Below, in pieces: positions 36,238-45,244 of a stretch of 64,000 nt of DNA. The stretch is from Kibdelosporangium banguiense (GTDB taxonomy: Bacteria; Actinomycetota; Actinomycetes; Mycobacteriales; Pseudonocardiaceae): NCBI RefSeq assembly GCF_017876405.1, contig NZ_JAGINW010000001.1, forward strand, positions 10,181,203 through 10,245,202, written 5' to 3'. The position numbers and the translations under genes are program-made. Every line of letters begins with the position of its first letter. The first letter of the stretch is position 1. Under the pieces are notes generated by a model that had not been told where the DNA came from, did not search any database, and worked only from the letters and a program-made list of their open reading frames with translations.

Positions 36238-37161
36238 ATGCGTTTGGGTATCCAGGCTCGGTTGTCCGGCCAGACCGGCAACGTGATCGACGACTTGCTG
36301 GAGCACGCCCGCGTGACCGAGCGGCACGGGCTGGACCTGTGGATCGGCCAGGGGCTGGACGTCGATTCCGTGACCGCGCTGACGATCGCCGCCCGGGAGG
36401 CGCCCGCACTGTCCGTGGGCGTCTCTGTCGTGCCCGCCTACAGCCGCCATCCCGTGAACACCGCGGTGCAGGCACTCACCGCGCAGGCCGCCACCGGCGG
36501 GCGGTTCACCCTCGGGGTCGGCGTTTCACACCAGATCATGGTCGAAGGCGTCTACGGGATCTCCTACACCAAGCAGCTCCGGCAGATGCGGGAGTATCTG
36601 GAGATCCTGATGCCGCTCCTGCACGGACACCAGATCGACTACACGGGCGAGGTGTTCTCCGCACACACCACCCGCTCGCCGGTCGCCGTCCCGGGCGCCA
36701 CGCCACCAAGGGTCCTGGTGGCCGCGATGGGCACTCGGATGCTGGAGCTGACCGGACAGCTGGCGGACGGCACGACACTGTGGATGGTCGGCCCGAAAAC
36801 ACTGGCCGACCACGTCGTGCCCACCATCACCAAGGCCGCCGACGCCGCCGACCGGCCGACCCCGGAGGTCATGGCCGGTCTGACGGTGTGTGTCACGTCC
36901 GATCCCGACACCGCACGCGCGGTCGCGGGCCGTGAGTTCGCGATCTACAAATCGCTGCCCGCCTATCAGGCGATGTTCGAGCGGGAAGGGGCCGGCGGCG
37001 CGGAGGATCTGACGGTGGTCGGCGACGAGGAACAGGTCGCCGAGCAGATCCGCCGGCTGGAAGACCTGGGCGCCACATCCGCCATGTTCGCCGTCTACGG
37101 AACCGACGAGGAACAGCACCGGACGCTGGCCCTCCTCTCCGAACTCGCCCGATCCAACTGA
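36238..37161 (+). CDS. LLM class (F420-dependent type) oxidoreductase
   Basis: 307 residues; ATG 36238 follows AAAGAGG. The frame is open far upstream but the motif MRLGIQARLSGQTGNVIDDL is the natural start. The TIM barrel includes TGGRFTLGVGVSHQIMVEGV and GATPPRVLVAAMGTRMLELT, matching the luciferase-like monooxygenase fold of the F420-dependent group (TIGR03564-like). Substrate unknown. Regulated by the divergent TetR. It ends 24 bases before the histidine kinase gene on the other strand. Confidence 0.88.
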   Translation: MRLGIQARLSGQTGNVIDDLLEHARVTERHGLDLWIGQGLDVDSVTALTIAAREAPALSVGVSVVPAYSRHPVNTAVQALTAQAATGGRFTLGVGVSHQIMVEGVYGISYTKQLRQMREYLEILMPLLHGHQIDYTGEVFSAHTTRSPVAVPGATPPRVLVAAMGTRMLELTGQLADGTTLWMVGPKTLADHVVPTITKAADAADRPTPEVMAGLTVCVTSDPDTARAVAGREFAIYKSLPAYQAMFEREGAGGAEDLTVVGDEEQVAEQIRRLEDLGATSAMFAVYGTDEEQHRTLALLSELARSN

Positions 37162-37185
37162 GGACCAGCCAACACGCCGGCGATG

Positions 37186-38442
37186 TCAGCGGCCACCTTC
37201 CTTCCCGGGCCGTCGCTGGATCTCCGCTTCGAGTACACGGCGGGCGAGCTGCCAGTCCGACTCGAACTCGGGTACGAACCGCACACGGATCGCCGTGCCC
37301 GGGTCGCCGGCGCGGATCTCGCATGTGCCGTCGCGCTCGCGGGCTCTCCTGTCGATCAGGCCGAGACCGAAGCCGTCGTCGCCAACCGTTCGTGGATCGA
37401 AGCCGGTGCCGTCGTCGACGACCTCGATCAGCAGCAGTTCGTCGACCGCTGCGACGATGCGGACCGACACGGTGGTCGCGTGCGCGTGTTTGGCCGCGTT
37501 GCGCAGGCACTCCCGGACAATCCTGGCGACGTCCTCGGCGCATTCCTCGCTGAGCGTGTTCCAGAACTCGTCGAACTCGAGTTCGATACGCAGGCCGTTC
37601 GCCTCACCGAACCTTCGTGCGATCGCCGCGAGCCGGGCCGAGAGCCGGTCTCCCTCGGTCGGCGTTGCCGGTTCTCCCACCAGCAGACGGATGTCCGCCG
37701 ACGCGTCGGCGACGAGCGTGCGCAGTTCGGTGAGCCGCGCGTGCAGTGCCGGCTGTCCGGCGGCGTCGGCCTGCGCCCTGGCCGTGAGCATGGACAGGCC
37801 GAACAGCCGCTGCGAGACGGTGTCGTGGAGTTCCTCCTTCAGGCGCAGGCGTTCGTGGTCGGTGCCGACGTGCCGGGCACCGCGGATCGCCGCGGAGTAC
37901 CGCAGCGCCAGCGCGGCCTCGAAGGCGATCTCCCACCAGCGGGCGAACGTGTCCGGTCCCAACCGGGCGTCGCGGGCGAGCAGTCCCGTGATGACGCCGA
38001 TCGGTCCGCCTTCCCAAGGCAGGGGTATCGCGGCGAGATCGGTCAGGTCCGCGGCGAAGGGACGCATCGGAGCGAGCCCCGGGTCGGTCATGACCCGGCC
38101 ACGCCAGTCGCGTTCGACGAGGATTCTGTTCTCGAGGTAGGCGCGCCACAGCGTCATCGATCCGCCGGTGACCCGGGTCTTTTCCAGAGCCGCGAGCACA
38201 TCGGGTCGTACCCAGTTGCCGCCGATGAAGGTCGGTGCCTGGGTGTGCTGGTCGATGAGCACCACCGTCGGCCCCTGGATTCCGGTAAGGCTCGCGATGT
38301 CGCGGGTCATCTCCTTGACGACCGCGTCCAGGTTTCCGTTCCGGGCGAGTTCGAGAAACCGGATGGCGAGAGCGCGGCGGTGGTCGTCGCCCGGTCCCGG
38401 CGACGACTCGAGCACCAGGCCGTCTGCCGGAGTCGGGTCCAC
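37186..38442 (-). CDS. GAF-domain sensor histidine kinase (NarL-type system, HisKA_3)
   Basis: 418 residues if started at GTG 38442; GTG 38496 is also possible. No transmembrane segment. A GAF-like sensor region (~40-230) is followed by the HisKA_3 box KEELHDTVSQRLFGLSMLTA, His in LHDTVSQ being the phosphorylation site, and the ATPase domain with VRECLRNAAKHAHATT (N box), DDGTGFDP (G1) and FGLGLIDRRA (G2). It is divergent from its cognate response regulator at 38527. The stimulus is unknown; the cytosolic GAF suggests a small molecule or redox cue. Confidence 0.9.
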   Translation of the reverse strand: MDPTPADGLVLESSPGPGDDHRRALAIRFLELARNGNLDAVVKEMTRDIASLTGIQGPTVVLIDQHTQAPTFIGGNWVRPDVLAALEKTRVTGGSMTLWRAYLENRILVERDWRGRVMTDPGLAPMRPFAADLTDLAAIPLPWEGGPIGVITGLLARDARLGPDTFARWWEIAFEAALALRYSAAIRGARHVGTDHERLRLKEELHDTVSQRLFGLSMLTARAQADAAGQPALHARLTELRTLVADASADIRLLVGEPATPTEGDRLSARLAAIARRFGEANGLRIELEFDEFWNTLSEECAEDVARIVRECLRNAAKHAHATTVSVRIVAAVDELLLIEVVDDGTGFDPRTVGDDGFGLGLIDRRARERDGTCEIRAGDPGTAIRVRFVPEFESDWQLARRVLEAEIQRRPGKEGGR

Positions 38443-38526
38443 GACTGACCAGTATGCACCGTCCAGAGAGGACCTTCCAGATGTGCGCGTGCCCACCTAT
38501 GATGTTCGTGACCAGGAGGAACGCCC

Positions 38527-39174
38527 ATGCCGGTGCGCGTGTACGTGATCGACGACCACGAGATCGTGCGGCGCGGCCTGCTGTCTGTGCTCGAAATCGT
38601 TCCCGGCATCGAAGTCGTGGGAGACGCGCCGAACGGGCGCGTCGCGCTCGACGAGTTCCTGCCATCGCCGCGACCGCCGGCGGACGTCGTGCTGATGGAT
38701 CTCGTCATGCCGGTGTGCGACGGGATCAGCGCCTCGCGTGAGCTGCGCAAGCGGTTCCCTGACCTCCGGATCCTGGTCCTGAGCAGTTTCGGCGACCTGC
38801 GCTACGTTCGCCCGGCGCTCGAACTCGGGGTCTCGGGGTATCTGCTCAAGGATGCCCCTCCGGAGACCGTCGTCGAGGCCGTGCGGGCGGTGTTCGACGG
38901 CCGGCTGTATCTCGACCAGCGCGTGTCCGCCGCCCTGTCGGCGGCGGAGAAGTCCACGCCCGTCGACGGCCTCACCCGGCGGGAGCGGGAGGTCCTGCGG
39001 CTCGTCGCCCGCGGTCTGTCCAGTCAGGACATCGCGGACGTGCTCGTCCTCAGTGAACGGACGACCCGGACGCACATCAGCCACCTGCTCACGAAGTTCG
39101 GCATGCGGTCCCGGATCCAGCTCGCGCTGTGGGCCCACACCAACGGTTTCGACGCGGACGCACCGACGGGGTAG
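38527..39174 (+). CDS. NarL/FixJ family response regulator
   Basis: 215 residues. ATG 38527 follows AGGAGGA; a TATGAT box at 38499-38504 is a likely -10. The receiver domain has DDH at its start (VYVIDDHEIVRRGLLSVLE), the phospho-acceptor Asp in VVLMDLVMPVCDG and the Lys in GYLLKDAPPE. The LuxR-type HTH is LTRREREVLRLVARGLSSQD then ERTTRTHISHLLTKFG. It pairs with the divergent kinase. Its stop lies one base from the hydrolase stop on the other strand. Confidence 0.93.
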   Translation: MPVRVYVIDDHEIVRRGLLSVLEIVPGIEVVGDAPNGRVALDEFLPSPRPPADVVLMDLVMPVCDGISASRELRKRFPDLRILVLSSFGDLRYVRPALELGVSGYLLKDAPPETVVEAVRAVFDGRLYLDQRVSAALSAAEKSTPVDGLTRREREVLRLVARGLSSQDIADVLVLSERTTRTHISHLLTKFGMRSRIQLALWAHTNGFDADAPTG

Positions 39175-39175
39175 C

Positions 39176-39832
39176 TCAGGTCGGGTGGCCGGCTACCAGA
39201 TCGGCGACGACTCGCGGGCGAGTGACGAACGGGCTGTGGTCGGTCGGCCATTCGACGACGGTTTCGGCGCGTGCCGCCATCCTGCGTTGCGAGCCGGCCG
39301 GGATGGCCTGGTCGTTGGTGCAGACCACATAGGTCGTCGGGATCGATCGCCAGGCCGGAGTGACCACCGGAGGCACCGCCACGCCGATCGTCATCGGGCG
39401 CAGGCGGCCGGCCAGCTCCGCGGCCGTGCCGGGAGCAGCGTCGCCGTAGAACAACCCGGCGGCCGCCGCCGGGTCGACGCTGACCTCGCCGTCACGGAAG
39501 ACGAGGGACTCCGTGAGCTTCCCGCTCATCAGCGCGGACACGTCCTCGTCCGGCTCGGTGAGGTAGGCGGCGAGGTACACGAGCCGGGACACAGTGGACA
39601 GTCCGGCGGCCGCGTACGAGACCACCAAGCCGCCATACGAGTGCGCCACGACCACGCTCGCCGGGCCGGCGGCCTGGATCGCGGCTCTCGCAGCCGCCAC
39701 GTCGGCGGCGAGGCCGGCCAGCGGCAGCTCGACGGCTGTCGCCGCCACGCCGCGCTGTCGCAACTCGGCGACGACGCCGTCCCAGCACCACGCCCCGTGC
39801 CAGGCGCCGTGCACCAGCACGATCCCGCCCAT
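39176..39832 (-). CDS. Alpha/beta hydrolase
   Basis: 218 residues; starts in a TGATG overlap with the upstream cyclase gene, so it is translationally coupled. The oxyanion-side strand GIVLVHGAWHGAWCWDGVVA and nucleophile elbow VVVAHSYGGLVVSYAA are the fold signature. The His lies in DHSPF near the end (TVVEWPTDHSPFVTRPRVVA). A carboxylesterase or lactonase/C-C hydrolase acting on the pathway of this operon is likely but the substrate is unknown. Confidence 0.9.
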   Translation of the reverse strand: MGGIVLVHGAWHGAWCWDGVVAELRQRGVAATAVELPLAGLAADVAAARAAIQAAGPASVVVAHSYGGLVVSYAAAGLSTVSRLVYLAAYLTEPDEDVSALMSGKLTESLVFRDGEVSVDPAAAAGLFYGDAAPGTAAELAGRLRPMTIGVAVPPVVTPAWRSIPTTYVVCTNDQAIPAGSQRRMAARAETVVEWPTDHSPFVTRPRVVADLVAGHPT

Positions 39833-40782
39833 CAGAACAGCGCAATCGGGTTTGTGGCGCTGGAGGTGACCCCCATCATGCGCCAGGGCAGCATCGCGAA
39901 GAAGAACTCCCACCGCTGCTCGGCCGCGCACGTGGCGGCCAGCTCCGTGAGCTCCATGACGTCGATGAGCCACAGCCCGAGCGCGACCAGCCCGACGAGA
40001 TGGATCGGCCGGAACAGCTCGAACGTCTCGAAGCCCGACGGCTGGACGTCGTGGATGCAGTCGCCACCCAGCGCGGCCACGTCCCGCTCCCGCAGGAAAG
40101 GCAGGCAGGCCGCGTGCAGGCCCGGCTGGCGATGCTCGGGATCGACGCCCTCGCTCAGGGTCCGTGCCACGTGTCCGGTGTGGACCAGCAACACGTCACC
40201 AGAACCGACGGTGACGCCCTGGCGTTCCTCGGCGGCCGCCAGGTCCTCCGGGAGGATCGGCGTGCCCGGTGCCAGCCACGGCACGCCCTTCAGCGCGGCG
40301 ATGTCGAGCAGGACGCCGCGGGTCACGATGCCGTCGCCGGCGTCGTGGATGGACAGCTTGGTCGAACCACGGATCGAGTTGACGTGCTCGTCGACGCTGA
40401 AACCGTTGTAGTTCTGGCCTTCCCAGTTGTAGTGGGCGAGCCCGTCCAGGTGTGTGTTGGACCCGTGCGCCGAGATGAAGACGGACTCGGTCACGGCGTC
40501 GAAGCGGCTCGCGCCCTTACCGATGTGGCTCGAGACCTCGCCGATGCCCATGAACCGCATCGCCTGACCGAGTCCCGCGCCGAGCGGGTCCTGGGGTCCG
40601 TTCGGGTCGATGTTCCTGGACAGCGAAACGATTTCGCCGGTCCGGATGAGTGCCGCGGCAGCGCGTCGCTTCTCCGCGGTGATGAGGTTCAGCGTGCCGA
40701 GCCGGTCGTCGTCCCCCCAGCGGCCCCAGTTCGACAGGGACTTGAAGTACCCGATGACGTCGTCCGTGGAAGGGAGGCTCAT
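39832..40782 (-). CDS. Cyclase family protein (PF04199, kynurenine-formamidase-like metal hydrolase)
   Basis: 316 residues. The family metal motif HxGTHxDxxxH appears as SAHGSNTHLDGLAHYNW (HGSNTHLD). Upstream, DDRLGTLNLITAEKRRAAAA is typical of the larger members of this family that act on aryl or cyclic amides/lactones. Partner genes suggest a role in hydrolysing a ring or ester in the catabolism of an aromatic or polyketide-derived compound. It overlaps the aldolase gene by 4 bp (ATGA) and the hydrolase by one base, so all three are coupled. Confidence 0.88.
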   Translation of the reverse strand: MSLPSTDDVIGYFKSLSNWGRWGDDDRLGTLNLITAEKRRAAAALIRTGEIVSLSRNIDPNGPQDPLGAGLGQAMRFMGIGEVSSHIGKGASRFDAVTESVFISAHGSNTHLDGLAHYNWEGQNYNGFSVDEHVNSIRGSTKLSIHDAGDGIVTRGVLLDIAALKGVPWLAPGTPILPEDLAAAEERQGVTVGSGDVLLVHTGHVARTLSEGVDPEHRQPGLHAACLPFLRERDVAALGGDCIHDVQPSGFETFELFRPIHLVGLVALGLWLIDVMELTELAATCAAEQRWEFFFAMLPWRMMGVTSSATNPIALF

Positions 40783-41561
40783 GCCGAAGCCTCCTCGCGC
40801 GCGGCGGCGAGAGCGGACTCGAACGCCGTGAAGAGCAGGCCGCGGTCGGCGGTCACGTTGAACAGGCGCACGCCCTCGGCCATCAGTGCTCCCACGGCGC
40901 CGTCCAAGCCGGGCAGGGCGAGGTACTGGATGCCCGCGTTCAGCGCCGCCTTGCGGACCCGGACGTTCATCTCGCGGACGCGAGCGTCGGAGACGTCCCC
41001 GTCCAGCCCCAGCTCCGTGGCCAGGTCGTACGGGCCGAAGATCAGCCCGTCGAGGCCCGAGCCGGCCGCGATCTCCTCGACGTTCGCCACGCCGTCGGCG
41101 TCTTCGATGAGACCGATCACGATCGCGTCGTCGCGTATCTGCCGCAACGTGGCCGGCCAGTCCATCGTGAGGTGGCCGACCGCCCGCACGGCAGGGCATG
41201 CGCCACGCACGCCCTCCGGCGCGTACCTCGCCGCGGCCACGACCGCCTGTGCCACCTCGACGTCACGGACGTGCGGGGCGATGATGCCCGCCGCGCCCAT
41301 GTCGAGCACCTTCTGGATGAACGACGCGTTGTGGTCGGGGACGCGCACGATCGCGTCGATGCCCGCCGCGTCCGCCGCCCGGACGAGCTGGTTCACCTCA
41401 CCGACACCCATACTGCCGTGCTCCGCGTCGATCCACGCGAAGTCCAACCCCGCGTACCCGACGATCTCCACGATGTCCGGACTGGGCAGCTGGACGCAGG
41501 CGCCGAAAGCGGGGGCGCCGGCCGCCAGCTTCGTTTTGATCCTTCGTGGTGCGACACGCAC
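40779..41561 (-). CDS. HpcH/HpaI aldolase family protein
   Basis: 260 residues; GTG 41561 follows a strong AAGGAGGA. Motifs: GLDFAWIDAEHGSMGVGEV (EHG), GAAGIIAPHVRDVEVAQAV, and GLDGLIFGPYDLATELGLDG (divalent metal and active-site Asp). This is the class II 2,4-dihydroxyhept-2-enedioate aldolase/ citrate-lyase-beta-like fold, which splits 4-hydroxy-2-oxo acids to pyruvate plus an aldehyde. With the cyclase and hydrolase it looks like the last step of a meta-cleavage-type catabolic route. Confidence 0.9.
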   Translation of the reverse strand: MRVAPRRIKTKLAAGAPAFGACVQLPSPDIVEIVGYAGLDFAWIDAEHGSMGVGEVNQLVRAADAAGIDAIVRVPDHNASFIQKVLDMGAAGIIAPHVRDVEVAQAVVAAARYAPEGVRGACPAVRAVGHLTMDWPATLRQIRDDAIVIGLIEDADGVANVEEIAAGSGLDGLIFGPYDLATELGLDGDVSDARVREMNVRVRKAALNAGIQYLALPGLDGAVGALMAEGVRLFNVTADRGLLFTAFESALAAAREEASA

Positions 41562-41583
41562 GAAATTCCTCCTTTGTAGACTT

Positions 41584-43041
41584 TCAGTCCTGTGCCAGTG
41601 CGGGCAAGGGCGCCGCTCCGGGGATCACTCCGGTCGCGGCGGGCCTGCCACGCATCAGTAGGACGAGAAGCAGGGCGACGAGCGTGCCCACGGCACCGAC
41701 GGCCATCGTGAGCCCGTACGCGCCGACCGTAGGCAGCGCCGTGCCCGGCACCACCGCACTCGAGAGCGTCAGCGAGAACACCGACACGCTGATGGCCTGG
41801 AACAGGCTCCGGACGACGACCGAGAAACCCATGCCCTCGCCCATGTTCTCCGGCGGGACGACCTCGGCCATCATGGTGGGGATCGAGGTCACCGCGAACA
41901 TCGTGCCCACCGAACCCAGCACCATCACCAGGATCATGAGGACGAGGCTGTCCCGGAAGAGGAAGTAGCTCGGCATGGTGACGGCGAGGCCCACGATGCC
42001 GATGAGCATCGAGCGTTTCGCACCGACCCGGCCGGCGACCATGCCGGACACCGGCGCGAACAGGAAACCGAACCCGGCGATCGCGAGCCCGATCATGCCG
42101 AACACCGACGGCGTCAGACCGAGCCCGATCGGCATGCTGGTCGGCGACTGGAACAGAATCGGCTGCACCAGTTGAATGCCGCCGAACGCACCGAACGAGA
42201 CGAACGCGACGATGCACATCGTCAGCGCGTACCTCGGTTTGGCCAGCAGGCGCAAGTTCAGCAACGGCTTCGGCACCCGCAGTTCCCACCACACCCAGAA
42301 CACCCCGACGACGACCCCGATGGCGATACCACCGAGCACCACCGGATCACCCCACCCCGAAGTCTGCGACTCCGTCACGGAGTAGAGGATCGCGGCCAGT
42401 GCCGGCACGAACAGGGCACCGCCGACGATGTCGATCTTGTCGCCCCTGACGTAGGTCCTGGGAGACGGCGCCAGCAGGATCTGGCACAGCAGCGCCGCGA
42501 GCCCGGCGAGGACCGCGGCCGCAATGAAGATCGAGTGCCAGTTGGCGTACTGGATCAGCAGCCCCGAGAAGAAGAACCCGAGCGCGCCGGCGATGGTGAC
42601 CGTGCCGGCGACGACGGCCATGGTCACCTGCACCCGTTTCGGTTCCACCGCCTCGCGGGCGATGCCCATGATGCAGGGGAGTATCGCGCCGGTGACGCCC
42701 TGTATCGCGCGTCCCGCGATGATCGCACCGAAGGTGCCGAACGCCACGCTGACGACCGAGCCGAGAATGGACAGCAGCAGGACGACGATCAGAACCTTCT
42801 TGCGTCCGAAGAGATCACCGAGCTTGCCGCCGACCGCGGCGGACGCCGCGATCACGAGCATGAACCCGGTGAACGCCCACCCGATGTCTGTCGTTTGTAG
42901 ACGGAACTCGGCCATGAGGTCCGGCACCGCCGCGGACAGCATTGAGAGTTCGAAAGCGCTGGTGGCCTCGGCGGCGATCAGTGCGATGAGCACGAGCACG
43001 TACGGCCGCCGTGGCAATCCTCTGGGGGTGACAGACTCCAT
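41584..43041 (-). CDS. MFS transporter, DHA2 (14-TM) type
   Basis: 485 residues with about 14 membrane helices. Family motif A is in GGKLGDLFGRKKVLIVVLLL and the motif-C-like region IVGALFVPALAAILYS. The start ATG 43041 follows GGGACGG. DHA2 proteins are mostly drug:H+ exporters, but members linked to catabolic operons can act in uptake or efflux of intermediates. It lies 22 bases upstream of the aldolase gene in the same operon. Confidence 0.93.
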   Translation of the reverse strand: MESVTPRGLPRRPYVLVLIALIAAEATSAFELSMLSAAVPDLMAEFRLQTTDIGWAFTGFMLVIAASAAVGGKLGDLFGRKKVLIVVLLLSILGSVVSVAFGTFGAIIAGRAIQGVTGAILPCIMGIAREAVEPKRVQVTMAVVAGTVTIAGALGFFFSGLLIQYANWHSIFIAAAVLAGLAALLCQILLAPSPRTYVRGDKIDIVGGALFVPALAAILYSVTESQTSGWGDPVVLGGIAIGVVVGVFWVWWELRVPKPLLNLRLLAKPRYALTMCIVAFVSFGAFGGIQLVQPILFQSPTSMPIGLGLTPSVFGMIGLAIAGFGFLFAPVSGMVAGRVGAKRSMLIGIVGLAVTMPSYFLFRDSLVLMILVMVLGSVGTMFAVTSIPTMMAEVVPPENMGEGMGFSVVVRSLFQAISVSVFSLTLSSAVVPGTALPTVGAYGLTMAVGAVGTLVALLLVLLMRGRPAATGVIPGAAPLPALAQD

Positions 43042-43113
43042 TATCCGTCCCTTTCCCTTGTTTTTGGGACAACGAACCCCCGAAAACAACGCCCCCGTCC
43101 TTCTCCGCGGCAC

Positions 43114-43929
43114 TCAGCCGGAGAATGCCTCCGCCCGATCGAACCCGCGCCTTATCCGCTCCTCGCGTTCGGCGACCCAGCCGCGCATCTCCGGATGCGT
43201 GAAGATGTACAGCTCGTCGGACAGCACCCCGTCCACCACCCGCCGGCCGACCTCGTCCGGGAGCATGCTGGCCGTCGCCGACTGTCCACTCTGGTCGTCA
43301 GGTGGCACGTCGGTGTCGGGCAGCCCTTTGATCGCACGGGACGTGCGCCAGAGCCGGCTTCGCACCCCGCCCGGGCACAGTACGCTGACGCCGATCCCGT
43401 CGTCGGCCAGCTCCGCATGCAGCGCCTCGGAAAGCGCGATGACAGCGGCCTTCGTCGCCGAGTACGGCGAGAGTGCCGGAAGCCCCATCAGGCCGCCCAT
43501 GGACGAGGTGCTGACGATGTGCCCGCCGCCCGCGGCACGCAGGTCGGGCAGGAAGTTGTGCACTCCGTTGTAGACACCGGTCAGATTGATCTCGACGACA
43601 CGGTCCCACACCCGCGGGCTCACCTCGTCGAACCGCATGCCGTTCGTGCTGACACCGGCGTTGTTCACCAGCACCTGCACGAGGCCGAGCTTCGCGTGCA
43701 CACTCTCGACGGCGGCCGCCCAGCTGTCCCGGTCGGTCACGTCGAGCGGCACGGCGACGACCTCGGCGCCGGACTCCGCCAGTTCGGCCGCCGACTCCGC
43801 CAGGACGGCCTCGTCGATGTCGGCCACCGCCACCCTGCCACCGACCTCGGCGAACGCCCGCGCGATCCCCAGGCCGATCCCACCGGCGGCTCCGGTGATG
43901 AAGGCGACCTTGCCGGTCAGCTCTGTCAC
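43114..43929 (-). CDS. Short-chain dehydrogenase/reductase
   Basis: 271 residues from GTG 43929 (AAGGGACC upstream). Cofactor site KVAFITGAAGGIGLGIARAF, NNAG intact, Ser in VSTSSMGGL and YxxxK in SPYSATKAAVIALSEAL. Long C-terminal tail after residue 200 (IRRGFDRAEAFSG). First gene of the hydrolase/cyclase/aldolase/MFS operon, 72 bases before the MFS start. Probably oxidises or reduces an alcohol intermediate of that pathway. Confidence 0.9.
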   Translation of the reverse strand: MTELTGKVAFITGAAGGIGLGIARAFAEVGGRVAVADIDEAVLAESAAELAESGAEVVAVPLDVTDRDSWAAAVESVHAKLGLVQVLVNNAGVSTNGMRFDEVSPRVWDRVVEINLTGVYNGVHNFLPDLRAAGGGHIVSTSSMGGLMGLPALSPYSATKAAVIALSEALHAELADDGIGVSVLCPGGVRSRLWRTSRAIKGLPDTDVPPDDQSGQSATASMLPDEVGRRVVDGVLSDELYIFTHPEMRGWVAEREERIRRGFDRAEAFSG

Positions 43930-44166
43930 GCTCGGTCCCTTCGTCGAACCATCGGCCTTGGCACGTAATCCAGTCTGAGGACGCGAAGACGCCGGCAACA
44001 GAGACACCCGTCTCGATTCTCGGACCGTCGACGACGAAGGACGACGACGGGAGCAGCCGACCTGGCGGCCGGACCGGCCGGCAACACAAAACCAACTGGC
44101 GATGACGCGACATTCCGCTGGACAGAAGCTTCAAATAAAGGCCCTGACTTGCTTCTTCGTTGAGAG

Positions 44167-44240
44167 CTACCGGGTTTGCCACGGGTTCCGGGTGCCGACG
44201 GTCCAGCCGCCGTCAACCAGGATCACCGTGGGAAAGGTCA
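44167..44240 (-). pseudogene. C-terminal fragment of an SDR
   Basis: About 25 residues ending LTFPTVILVDGGWTVGTRNP then a stop at 44167-44169, the characteristic VDGGWT ending of classical SDRs. The rest of the gene is absent. In 43930-44166 I see nothing else. Confidence 0.5.
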
Positions 44241-45030
44241 GATCGCCAGACAGAGGTGGTAGGAGTCGAGGATCGCCGCGTGGACGTTGCGGCTGGACAC
44301 GGCGTCCCCCACGCGGAAGAGCTGGAAGGAGGCCGCCTCGTTGCGCACGATCGCCTGCGGCCACAGGGTGAGCAGCGCCGTGTGGCCGACCGCGCCGTGG
44401 TTGCGGGACAACGGCTTCAGCTCGAAGTAGAGGTCGTCGACCGGGACCGTGCCGTGCTCGACGACCATCTGGTCGACCGTACGGGTCGCGGTGGTCCCCG
44501 CGTAGTCGTCGGTAGCGTGACCTCCAGGCGCCGGTCGGCGGTGCGCGCCACCGAGGTGACTCTTGAGTCGAGCGTGACCCGCACGTCGTGATCGGCGAAC
44601 GCCTTCAGATAGGCCGGATAGTTGCTGTCGTCGACGATGGTCGGTCGGTGCCCGGCCCACTCGATGCCGGCCCCGGCGGGTCGCCAGCTGTCCAGATAGG
44701 ACAGTCCGTGCCGGACCACCATATCCAGGCGCTTGCGGTCGAGGGCGAAATCGCGGCGGCCGATGTCGAACGTCCCGGACAACCGGACCGCGGATCCGAA
44801 CGGCGAGCAGGCGACCATCCGCTCGTACAGCTTAAACGGGCGTGCAGGCGCGACGCCTTCACCGTGCGCGGTCAGGCTGGTGCCCTTCGCCGCTTCCAAG
44901 GGCACCTTGACACTCAGCGGCTTGAGCAGCGCCCGAGACGCGAACCCGGCGGCAACCACAACACGGTCGCACTCCAGATGCCGTCCTTCGGCCGTGGCCA
45001 TGACCCACTTACTTTGGCGTGCTGGTGAAA
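44238..45030 (-). pseudogene. Chimera of a DadA-like flavoenzyme fragment and an NADH:flavin oxidoreductase C-terminus
   Basis: The upstream part (45030 to ~44640) is D-amino-acid-dehydrogenase-like: CDRVVVAAGFASRALLKPLS, VKVPLEAAKGTSL, MVRHGLSYLDSWRPAGAG. It passes in frame into TIVDDSNYPAYLKAFADHDV and then, after a frameshift near 44510, into DQMVVEHGTVPVDDLYFELK and GDAVSSRNVHAAILDSYHLC, the end of a trimethylamine-dehydrogenase-like enzyme. The two halves belong to different families joined by a deletion. The final segment parallels the remnant at 24244. Confidence 0.65.
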
Positions 45031-45084
45031 TCCGTTCGACCGGGTCGTGCTCGACGAGCGCTCCGCCGTTGGCCGGGCAGGCCT

Positions 45085-45185
45085 GGATCACCGAGCTGTC
45101 GCAGGTCGGCCTGGACCCGACGGACCCGTTCCCGCTCGGCTACACGCTGTCCGACAGCTGGATGCGGGCCGGCAGCCTGAGCTGA
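45085..45185 (+). pseudogene. C-terminal fragment of an unidentified protein
   Basis: The plus strand reads AWITELSQVGLDPTDPFPLG then YTLSDSWMRAGSLS and a stop. The composition looks like a real protein end, but no family is recognised and no start is present. It abuts the DadA-like chimera on the other strand. Confidence 0.35.
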
Positions 45186-45190
45186 AGTCC

Positions 45191-45225
45191 CGACGGCGAG
45201 GCGTGGAGTCCACGCCTCGCCGTCG
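45191..45225. terminator. Strong bidirectional terminator hairpin
   Basis: A perfect 17-bp inverted repeat, CGACGGCGAGGCGTGGA (45191-45207) with its complement (45209-45225), around a single G. It separates the fragment ending at 45185 from the convergent SnoaL-like gene. Confidence 0.8.
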
Positions 45226-45244
45226 CGGACTTGCCGGCGAGCAG

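Noticed and set aside
41975..43573. Plus-strand frames across the DHA2 transporter and SDR genes
   Set aside because: No domain signals; both minus-strand genes show complete family motifs.
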